Source of the DNA: Streblospio benedicti | Taxonomy: Eukaryota; Annelida; Polychaeta; Spionida; Spionidae | Length of the DNA: 64,000 nucleotides | Direction: 5' to 3' | NCBI GenBank assembly: GCA_019095985.1 | Contig: CM032661.1 | Location: 22,176,753 to 22,240,752, forward strand | Part shown: positions 45,001 to 57,000 of the stretch, one piece after another | Position numbering within the stretch: position 1 is the stretch's first letter | Layout: every line of letters begins with the position of its first letter | The notes under the pieces: generated by a model | Database searches by the model: none | Seen by the model: only the letters and a program-made list of their open reading frames with translations | Told to the model about the DNA's origin: nothing | Made by a program: the position numbers and the translations under genes

Positions 45001-48000
45001 TAAGGAGTCTTTGTTTTGTCCACGGAGCCGTTTGCAGCTGTTCACCGGTGCAAATAAAACCATACCGATAATTCATAGCTTGTGTTACCAGTGTTTGAAA
45101 CTCTCAAGAAAAAGTTCGGGTCCAGCAGGGGCTCAGAGCCCTCGGGCCCCCAACTATTTCTAACACTGGTGTTACTATGTCTCTACCTGGTCTTCCATGG
45201 AAATAAGTAATAGGATATTTTTATGTTTTACTTTAGTTGTCACTTCATTACCAATATTATATTTTTTTTGTGTGTTTTTTGTAATTTGTATTTTTGTCTG
45301 ATATATTTTGAATGTAATTCATTTTATTTATATTTTTCATTTGTTTATTTTTAATGGTCCTGTATTTATGTTTGAATATGAACAAAATAATATAATACCA
45401 TACCAACTAATATTTTGACGGCAAGAAATGCTTTATAATAATGCTCCATTTTATAAGTGAATTGTGCTGCCTTTTACTAGATATTTATTGTTTATTTATA
45501 TATTAATATTACCTAATGCACAATACATGAAGATCAATTCATTTTCTAATTGCACTGTTCATTTTTATTTTTCAGAGCGAGCGCACCCAGAACATTTATC
45601 GGAATATAATGTTGAGAAATGTCCTTATTGTGATGAGGTGTATTTACCTCGCAACATGAAAAGACACATAGGTAAGTAGGGGCTGAATTGTGTGCTATTT
45701 CTATTAGTGAACATGGTTTATGTTTTTATATTAAAGTGGAAATGTATAACAAAATCAGATACTATTTACTCAAATGAATTCATCATCTCTTTTTTCTGTA
45801 CAGCGTTTACTTCTATGTTTTAGATTCCTGGCACAAGGCAGAAATCTCAATCAATAAAACAACCACATCAGGGAACTGTTCTGATGAAGTGGTTTCTGAG
45901 AGGCCAAAAGAGGTATAAGTCTTTGATATCAATTTCAAACCAGCCATGATGTAGTAACTTTAACGGACAACAATGCCTCATTTCATTTCATTTATGAATT
46001 GTATTATTTCTTTTTCCACTTTTTAACTATAACTATATACTATTAACTTTAGACCATTGTAGTTACTAGGTATTTAAAATATTACTGGTATAAAGTTCGT
46101 CAAAGTTACAAAATGCATGCATGATCAGTATAAACTAATTCACCAATCATAAAATCTAAGGTTTGTTTTTGTATCCTACAGACTACCACTGAGAGCATAG
46201 ATAATGAACTTGTACAAGTTCAAACAACAACTGTAAAACAAGAGATAGAGCATGCTAATGATGATTATGAACTTGAGAACAGCACATCAGAAACAGGTAC
46301 ATGCTTGTTTGCTTATAAATCCATAACTTGCTGTGATCAACAGTTCAGACAGTTTATACAGATATATTGAATATTCATGTAAAATTAAAGCAAGCCACAT
46401 AATTTATGTTTTGATATATATTTTTTCAGGTCTTTGTTTGGTGTGTAATAAAAACCAAGCCAAGGGGAAAACTCGCAATGGCATTAGAACATGTCACCCA
46501 TGCAGGGTAAATATCTTTTGTTTTTACTTTCTTTCTTGAAAGTTGCATTTCCAATTTGTATTTCAGCAGAGAAAGTTCCACATGAGTGTGAATAGTGCAA
46601 CATACATGTACATGTAAATTAAACATTGAAAGTGCATTGTACACCATTTTCATTTAATCAGTGGGGAGGTTTTAATGATTAATAAACTATCAGATCGTAT
46701 ACCCTGCTGATCAAAAGTTACTAGTCCATCATTCAAATATTTTCACATAAATATTTTCAGATATCCAAAGTATCTGCAGATAATTTTTAGCTGCATATAA
46801 TACATACTCTTTTGTTACCAAAAATCTAAATAACACTCTATATGATATCTGTTCATGCCATGTGAGCACAAATTTTGAGCAACATATTGAGTCCTTGATA
46901 TTCAGGGTGAAATACTTTGAGTAACTGCTGTCAATTAACTTAACAATAGATTTTTTAAAGACTATTTTCCTATAGGTATTAAATGCTGTGCTGACACTTG
47001 CGGATTGCGATCATACTGATAACATGAATATTTCGGAAATCGTTGCATTATTGATAGTTTATTTTTCAATTTAAAGTAAATATTTACTATAATATTGAAG
47101 ATATATTGATACCTAGAATTTAATTCAATTATATACTATGTTAGTGTTGAGTTTATACTGGAATCAAAAGCCTAAATGCTGATTGCAAATAAGGCAGTGA
47201 TTATGGTAATGATGTCTGTTTCTGTATGTTATGCCACAGCTTTTTTCAGATTGGACAGCAACATTTATTTTGTGGTCATTTGTATGGAGCATAAATGTAT
47301 AATGAACTACAGTGCTGTGTGTACTTAATAATGCAATCAAACTCTAAGAATTCAACACAGCTATCATAAAATTGGTTATCAATTTCGTTCATTATGGTCA
47401 TAATCAAAAAAATCAGAATGTATTACGATCATTGTTGAAAAATCATTACGATCATCACTGGTTTCTATGAAACGAGTATTTTGGCTATTAGTCCACTAAA
47501 AACTCTACTCTAGGATAGAATATGTTATGAATATACTTTTTTCTTGTGTAAGTAAAATTAACTTGCAATTGCCAAATAAAAAGTATGAATAAAACTATAT
47601 CAAACTATCTGTAAAATGTTCACAACGGCACCAGTATGATTCTAATGTGCATTATGATCATAGTATCGGCACAGTGATTAAACTGCCTGCAACCATCATG
47701 TTATTGACATTGCATGGGTTCTTATCACTACAGGGGAATGTATTCTCTCATTAAGAAAGCTAAACTTTGTAAAAGCTGACTTTATAAGAAAATCATCTGA
47801 AATGTAGATACAAATTTCTCTTTAATAGAAATATAATATGTATCACACATTTTCATCTTTATGAAAAATTTACTTTTGCAATATTTTGAAATTATTTGGA
47901 GTGAACTGAATTGACTTCTATCAGAGAGTATACAGTATAAATGGCCTAGTTATGCCATGCCGTTGCATGCAAATCGGATTATCCTGTTTCCGTTCTGCTT

Positions 48001-51000
48001 GTTTAATGAAGTAAAAATGGCAATTTCCTTCATTTGTTCTATAATTATTATGTATAGCAACAAAAGTTTTGTGCAAGAAATTTCTGAATAATAACTTTAA
48101 GAAAATTGCAATCTCGTAATCACAGTGATAATGCATTTTTTTTTATAAATGTTAAAAAACCATGAATTTTAACTTTACACACTTCAATTTCGTGATGTGC
48201 GATCAGTCGTGTGTATATATAGTTATTAGACAATGAAGGAAAGTATCCTGATGGTATCATGGACTCAGCTCCTGGCCTCCGGTGTATTATCTGCCTTGAG
48301 CAGATAAGGCCTCAAAGCATTCTATGGCAATGCCCACAGTGCAAGCAAGATGCCTTTCATAAACAATGCATTCAAATATGGTGCAAAGTAAAAATGAAGC
48401 AATTCTGTCCAATTACATGTCCTCTATGTAGGACTGAATTGAGATTTGACTGGTATGAAGGGAATTGTGTGGGTGTGACATGAGTCACAGATGCTCTTCA
48501 GCATCAAAATCGATCAACGATTTTACAATATTCATTGTTTCTTACAAAATGTCTGTACTAAGAACTGTCAGATTTAACATAATGGTTGGTGGGCGACATT
48601 TCACCAGTTTCCACCAGTTTCGCATTTATACTCATTAGAACAAACTTGATTTGGCCAAAAATGTTAATTATGATGCATTGTGCATCATTTACAAGGAATG
48701 GACATACATGTACATACATGTACCGGTATGTAGGTCCACATCACCAGATATTCGATGCTGCCCCCTTTCTTCAACAATTGATTTACGTGTAGAAACTTTC
48801 AGATAAATATTTGTTTTGAATGTAAAAGTGTGCATCTGATTATCTACAAGTTTTTTTGCATATTTGTAGGTGTTTTTCAAAAATGTGATCAAAGGAGTGA
48901 CATATGTTAAAAGGTGCCGGCGTAGTGAAAAAGGTTTCCCCTGTGACCCGGGCGATAAGCCAAGGTAAGACCTTTCTGCTCATATACTGATGTTTAGTCA
49001 CATTCAATCAAAAGGTAATGTGAACAATAACTCACCCAGCTCCCGCTAGCGTCAAGCAATGTTGCGTTCAGTGTTACGGTTGTAGGGCATGTGCAGATGT
49101 CAAAACCCTATAAGGTTTTTCAGAAGTTTAGGTTCACGCTTATTACTTTTGAGGGATCATAATGAAGACCAACGTTCTCTGACGAATATTTAATTGATTT
49201 TATGCCATATTGTAAACATGTATTTGAAATCATGTATCATATTGAGTTCGTTCTTTATAAATATGCTAAATTCCAAAATTAACACCATATAATCACTAAA
49301 TACATCTAAAAATCATTTATTGAACTGTTTTCAACTGTTGTCCTCATCAGAATACAATGTATATTGTATTGATTGTGATTGTAATCTGATGAGGACAACA
49401 GTCGAAAACAGTTCAATAAATGATTTTTAGATGTATCTAGTGATTATATGGTGTTAATTTTGGAATTTAGCATATTTATAAAGAACGAACTCAATATGAT
49501 ACATGGTTTCCAATGTGCTATGAACCTTGCTCAACAAATTTTAAGTATTTGAAATGGATGTTTAGATAAAGTTTCCGAGAATCTGTACATATTAGAAAAA
49601 AACACAGTTAAAAGAGACATGCACAAGTGACTTCCAAGGTATAATTTTTATAATTTTAATAAATTTATGTCATGTAAATGGTACTTGCTATATCAGTTGA
49701 ATATATACATTTTCAGCTATTTGTATCATTCCATTTCTTCATAATTAAACCTTTTTTAACTCTGGGAAGATGTTTTGTCCCCAAGCATTGGAGATGTCAA
49801 TATTATTATTCTATCAGTCTTAATAAACATTGCGTACATACAAATTTTGGCTTGCGGCGCACGAGTGATAAAGGCTACAGTCCTGTTATTTGTACGGAAC
49901 CTTCCAATGTCAATCCACTCGTTTTTCTCCCTGTTTTAATTTATTTATATTTTCTATCAAACGCGTGTTTATGATTGTAAAATTGAAAGTTATTAGGTGC
50001 AACATGTCTAGAATATAGAAAAATAAAATAATTAAGTAAAATTGTCTGAGGAGGTGGTTGCGGTTCATGTCCCTTTAAAGGAACAGTGAGGATATAGTTC
50101 GCTTCATAATAAGGAGTTATTTCATGGACATTTGGCATCTGTTGGCGCGATAGTAAATTCACCCATTATAGCTGCAGCAAAAATGACATCTTTATTGGTG
50201 ACAATACGTGATTCTCAGACCGCTGCGGCTAGTTTGTAGCTCACCCTTGTTGATTTATTGCACATATTTTGGATAATGTTGTGTTGATTGAGTTGAGTAA
50301 AGATAGTAAGTTGCTAGGGAATATTTTCTCGTATTTAATTTTTTACTGTCCCCAAAATTGTATTTAAAGTTTTGTCTTCAAATATCTGAAAAATTACATT
50401 GCAGATGCTCTTATTGTGCATACCAAAAATGTGTCGATGTTGGAATGGTGAAACGGCCTGATAAACAGAAATGTAAGAACGATATTACGTAGCATTTCTT
50501 TATAATTTCAATGAACTATTTTTGTTTTCAATTTCTCTATAATCTACAAATGTATGTATTTACAGCGCAGTGTAAGATTTGTCGCCACCAAGTTACTAAC
50601 CTCTCAGAACATGTTCGCACTGCACATCGCATCCGACAGTGCCCATTCTGTCCATACAGGTCTCAATGGAGGGGACAGTTCAGGTATATACAATGTAGCA
50701 ATTACTCACATAGATAATCTCACAAACAAGTTTATCCCGTCAGGGGCCTGAATGATTATTGCTCTTAAAATGTTTTTTTTTTTTATCATACATGTATGTT
50801 CATAGAAAATTGAGTGTTGAATGTGTATTATTTGTTTTCATCTAAATCTCTGAGGTAGAACATTGCCCATGCCAAGAAGACAAAGCTTCTTTGATGATAG
50901 TAGTCATTATACAACTGGTCTGCTATATCCAATGTTCTTGAAGTGGCCAAGTTGTATAAAGTGGAAGGCGATGACAGTCCTTTGTATTATGGGAGCTAAT

Positions 51001-54000
51001 CACATGTAAAAATAGTTGAAACAGTAGTAATCATTTAAATTTCATTTATTTTACAAAGGTGTAAACAAATGTAACATTTGCATGTTTCAGTGCACATGTT
51101 GCAGCACATGGGGGCAAGACTCACACATGTAACCAGTGCGGTGCCACTTACAACTGCAGCAAGACCCTGTTAGGGCACATGCGTGAGTACATGCTAATAG
51201 ATGTACAAAGCTATAAGTCTGATTATTAGTTGGGATTTCTGGGTTTCATTGTTGCATGTGAATCTGTCTTTGTTTTTGTTATTTCTCTTTTGTTTTTTTA
51301 TCAATTATTTGAAGTGCACTAATACCATTTAATAAAATTATTTTCATTGTTCCCAGTAAGTCATATACACTCAGTATTAGGCTTTCTACACTTTTATTAC
51401 CCCACCTATAAATTGCTGGTCCCTTTTCTGCTCCATTCTCAGATTGTGTGCACAGGAAAACATTGCCAAAACCTACGTATAAGAGACCTGCTGTAGAACA
51501 AGGCACTTGACATGCATACCATATGCATAACATCTACTCCAAATTGTCTGACTTGTATCATTGATGTCTTGCTGACAGCCGGGTAGAAAAATAATGATTT
51601 GATGCACCACCTGCAGTGACAAAATTTGGCACTGGCCTGTCGGCCTGAGGCTAGTACAACCTTAGAAGGGCCAGTAATGTTTCCCAGATGATGGCCCGGC
51701 TGGTAAACATCAAATTTGGCGGAATTTGGCGTTTGAATTTTGCCTAACCGTCCTTCCCATACCGAAGAGCTTTATCTAGTCTATCACCAATTTGCCAACA
51801 GTATATGGTGACAGTTGACAATTGTATAAATCTTTTAAATAAATTCAAAAAGTTTCTGGGGTGGAGGAGGGGCCCCAGGAACCTGGTCTGTCGATGACCC
51901 TGCCCTCTTAATAAGAAATAAAGGGCCAGTAATGTATCAGTGAAGATTTCAAAATACTGGCCCTTCTGGCCAATTTTTGGCTACTTCCCATTTTTGTCAC
52001 TGCACCTGGTCTGTTAACGGAGACCCTGCCCTTGTAAATAATAAGAGATAAAATTTGAACAGATTTCTTTTTCAACACCAAAATCCCGGCATGCCGTTAT
52101 GATTAATCCACCCTGTTTAACTATCTGTATTGATTAAACGACTTATTTCATAATATTCATCTGCATCTTTCATGTTAACGGTGCACCAGTTGTTGGTCAG
52201 AAATTTGGAGTAAGCGGTACGAAATTCAAATCCCATAAGACGACACTGACACTGCATACCCTAAACGTTTTCTACAACACTGACGACAATGGTGTTAACT
52301 ACCAGACAATAGTGTTCTTTTAGCCATAAACAGTGCATATCCCCAAAGTTTTATTATCGACCCCGACACTGACACTGCACGAAGGTACGACACTGACAGT
52401 GTTAACTATGGTGTTACTGACACTGTTGTGTTTACTCACCAGACACTGACACACCTTTGACACTGTGAAATATGATATATTTTTTCTATATACCACACAA
52501 TGGTGTTGACACTGCATACCCCCAATGTTTACTCCGCCACCGGCGACACTGTGGTGTTTACCACAGCAATACCGGGCGGTTATGATATATATAACTGCAT
52601 ACCGTGTTTTCTACTGCCATACACCAACGTCCCTACACTGACAAACCCCCATATTTTGTTTAGCCAAGCATTGGCATATACACCGACGACACTGGTTTTT
52701 TTACCAACACCGTGGCAGTTCACTACACGGTGTTTACTACACTGTGGTAATGGTTAAACCTACAAACACTACCAAACCGGATGACACATTATTTTCATGT
52801 GCAGTTTACTACCATAGATTTCATTAGTGTGGCAACATTTTTGGCAGTTCAAAATAAAATGAACGTAAAACGGTTACAAGAGCATGATATATACTGTTCA
52901 CTATATCCAGTCGCAGTACACCAATACTGTGGTAAGTTTACTACTTGGCATTTATACTTGAGCAAAAAAATAGGTATGCAATGTTTTCTATGTCGGCGAC
53001 CGATTAACCGTCTCAATTTTCAACACCGGCCACAACACTTTTACTACTGACACTACCGACACCAATGACACTGTGGTGTTTACTACCAGATTGGCAGTGT
53101 TCTTTGAGCCATAAAATATGATATATCTTTTCTATATAGTACCGACACTACTGACACTGACGACACATTGGGGGTATGCAGTGTCAGTGTCGTCGGTGTC
53201 GGTAGTAAACATTGGGGGAATGAGGGTATGCAGTGTCGTCGGTGTCTGTAGTGAACACCAGTGTGTCGGGTAAACGGGGACATAGTAAACATTGTCGTCG
53301 GTGTCAGTAGTGTCGGTAGTAAACACCACAGAGTCGTCGGTCTCGGTAGTAGACATAAGGGCTATGCAGTGTCAGTGTCGGCAGTGTTGGTACTGTCGGT
53401 AGTAAACACCACAGTGTCGTCGGTGTCAGTACTGTTGGTAGTAAACCGCTGAATATAAAAGTTGATGTTTTCAGCGATGGTAAACTAGGGCGTCACAGCA
53501 TGCTAGGGTACTAGTATGTATTTCATGCAACCGCGGGGTATTTACCTGACCACGTGTGTGATTTGTCTTATAATGATTACTAGTTTTGGCATGCAATCTC
53601 TTAAAATTCAATACAGTTGTGGTGATGGCAGTTTTTGTTTCATAATGAATACCATATAATCACCAGGGGACCGTCACAGTGGTATCTACAAATGCAGTGA
53701 GTGTAGTATGACTTTCGACTCTCGCAGCACCTACCGCAAGCACTTGCAAAGGCACCTGCTAAAGAGAGGCATAAAACCACCAAGCTGTGACCCTGAAATG
53801 CTGCAGATTGTGTTGGAGAGTCTGAAGGTGAGATAATAACATTGTGTGTGGTAAAAACTGGGTGGGGAAATGGAGCCTTGAAGTGCAAAGCGCAAATGTT
53901 ATTACATGTATGGATAAATCTCCGAAGACCTATCTCTGTCTCCAATTGACCATTGATTATCAAAATAAAAATTGTAGAACTGATATGCTAGTCATCATTT

Positions 54001-57000
54001 ACTGGATCTACAAAGTAATTTTTAAAAGTCTGATTGGTTTACATATTAACAAGATAAACCCTCTTATCCTATTCCTGGTATTAGTGAACACATACATCAA
54101 AGTTTCTTCTGTACTTTGGTTACGATGCCTATGTCAATCTTTTTACAAGACTCTATCTAATGATTATAGAACCACATTAAACACCATACAATATAAGTAG
54201 ATAAGTAGAATAAATGATAGAAAAAGTTGCATGCTATTTCTCATAAATATTTGAAAGAGTTTATGGCAAATGATGTTTTGTAGAACGAAATTGTGGAAAT
54301 AGAAAACCCAATTGTTGATGTCATAATGAAAGGTGATGGGTTTGTCTTTGTCAAACACGAGTCACAGAAGTCAGAGACCGAGACAAGTGGACATGAGTCA
54401 CAAGTCACTCAGGATTCGAACAATTCATCACATTCAGCAGAAGATAAAAGTAAGAGGTGTAAATAATCTATATTCCTGCTTAGAAACATTCTTCTGCCTT
54501 AACAAAAAAAAGTTTGAATTGTTTTCTTTAACTGTAATGACTAACTTTATTTGATATGCGACGGACATCATCTGGTCCACAGCTTAATTAGACATTACAG
54601 TTTGGAAGAAATATAATATATTATCTCACGCTAGTTAGAATGAACTTCTTTAAGAATCCCTCTAGCCGTATTTTATAATTTAACACTGAGTGCTGCAAAG
54701 GATGAAACCACAAAAAGACTTTTCATCTCACTATTTTCCATTGATTTAGGTCAAGTGGGTGATGAGCATAGTCAGGTGTCTGGTGAAAGTGGGGATGCAG
54801 CAATCGAAGGGGAAAATGTGACTAGTGATCATGTTGATGCTACCGTAGAGGATGGTCATTCTGATGCCAAGGGTGGTGAAACAACTAATGAGGATGCAGA
54901 CTTGACAACTGAGCTGGAGGCTGCCGAAGTGTTCAGTTGTGACCAATGCAGCTACACATCTGTCTTCAAGGAGTACCTTTATGTGAGCCTTCTTCCTAAA
55001 TACTAAGTTGAGCGTGTTGTAGCACATACTGTCATACACCAAGTTTTATATGCATTATTACATTTATATTCCGTACACTGAACTGAGTGTGCGGTAAAGT
55101 CAAATTGGTGTACATTTAAATGTACGACCAATGACAACCGCTAATTTCCCTGTGCTCCTTGTATATATTATTGAAAATAAAACCAACAGGTTTAGGCACC
55201 AGAAAAACTTATTTGAAATAAGTGTCAAAGTTTAAATTCAGCATAGTTGATAAGGATATTTAGGAATTGTGTAGGGTAAAAATCTTTTCTGTGCCAGGAA
55301 AGTGAAACTTGCCTTGGCTGATGTTTCATAACCTAATTGTACACTTTCTCCAAGCTGTCTGACACAAACTCTATTGGCGGCCACTATAGTAATAATCCTG
55401 TCTACAGCTTACTCAGATTGTAAACCACCTTGTCCTTGTTGTATTTTGTTTTGCGGATCCACACTTCTTCTATATCTTCTTATTTTATCCTGGTCCCAAT
55501 TCACTAGCCGTGTTCCAGTCTATAACAATGTTGACAGTAGAAAAATGCTGTGACTGTTGACTTGATTGATTGATTGAAATGTTCACTATTTGACTGCTTT
55601 CTGGTGGCATGTGTAAGGGTTCTGAGTTCAACTATGTTAGTGTCTTTTTTGTATTCCAAGTTCATGTAGACTCTTAGCTGTCTGCCTGTCTTTCCTCCCC
55701 TTTTTTCCATAAGTATATCTAAATGAAGGAATTTCTTCAAGAATTATTTGTGATGAGAGTCACAATGTCATGAAATAAAATTTGCCATCCTTTATTTGAA
55801 AACCTCTTTATAAATAGATAAATAGAAATACCAAGCTTCTTCAATACTTTATAACACTTTTCCTTGTGCGTGAATCACCTCAAACTAACTTGTACATTAA
55901 ATTGATGTATGCATTGACATTCATCATAAAAATAGTAATTTGATATTATAGGAACTTGATTAATTTTGAATTTTGTCATTTTCAGGCTCACTGCCGTAAT
56001 ACGCATGCTCCCAAGAAAAGGAAATTCAAATGTACTGAATGTTCTTACATAACCTACCACAGGTAAGCATGATGGCTATTTATTTGTTCATAATTTGAGA
56101 TGTCAATTTACATAGATGTTCATCTCACAGTGTGCAGATTACTCACATGTCATACCAGACTGTCCCATCACCAGTTATGTTCCACGGCCATGGATAGCTA
56201 ACTACCTATCCTATCGTCCAAGATGGGTATCTATGTTGTATGAATGGGTAAACATTTTGAGTTACTTGTCCTATATTATAAAACGAGTGTTCGCAGTCAC
56301 CCCAGACATCAGTTTCAATTACATTTATATGAAGTTTGTTGATTTGTATATGTAAATCTTAGTTACGGCGGGTATATTTTTCACAATACTCATCCCACGA
56401 ACAAGTATGATTTTCTTCCTATTCATGGCCCTGTGTTCATAGTTTATAAGTTTTACTCTTTACTCTATCTATTATATAATGAAGATATCATTACTTGACC
56501 CAACTGAGCTTGTTATGTAAAAATGTTATCAATCCACATGATGTAACAGTATGTAACAATATAAGAATTTTAGACCATTCCATAAAGATATAGATAGACA
56601 TAAAACGTACATGTACTGACAAAAACCCACACAAAGTCAAAAAGTATTCCTAATCTTATCATTAAGATGATTTATTACAGCTCCAATCTCAAGAGACATA
56701 TTGCACAGCATGGTTTGGCTCCAAAACACAAGTGCCCATACTGCGACAAAGAATATTGTGATAAAAGCATGCTCAAAGCACATATCCGTAAGTAACTGAA
56801 TTTGAAGTTTATAATAGCCTCCAACTTTCCCAAGTCTGTTATACACAATATCTTATGAATCCTTGATTGACTTGATCACATGTCAATCATAAATCTAACC
56901 AAGTATTTAGAAGGTTCCATATACATGTAATGTGAGCTATCTGATTGCTGTACATGCAAGTGATACCAAAACCATCTACATTTAAAAGGGAACGATCATA

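Larger units (their letters stand above)
46430..50472 (+). other. Nuclear-receptor-type C4 domain split over exons 8-10
   Basis: Exon 8 encodes CLVC, a 15-residue loop and CHPCR (phase 0 end). Exon 9 starts VFFKNVIKG and gives C652-x8-C661. Exon 10 supplies C669-x2-C672 and AYQKCVDVGM. The order CxxC / CxxC-x-xFF / C / C / CxxC-x4-C followed by GM is that of nuclear receptors, but the loops (15, 8, 7 residues) differ from the usual 13, 5 and 9. Exon 9 is short (95 bases) and 2.4 kb from exon 8, so it is easily missed. Confidence 0.8.

Noticed and set aside
45801-45823. An earlier acceptor for exon 6 of the AT-hook gene (TACAG at 45799-45803)
   Set aside because: It leads to an in-frame TAG before the conserved continuation; the acceptor at 45823 keeps the frame.
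46970-47020. A cysteine-rich exon after CCTATAG (KCCADTC)
   Set aside because: Runs into a stop with no donor; exon 9 at 48870 fits both phase and motif.
52320-53452. Several 60-85 codon frames rich in Thr/Thr-Asp/Val
   Set aside because: Produced by the minisatellite units; no splice signals or protein-like composition.
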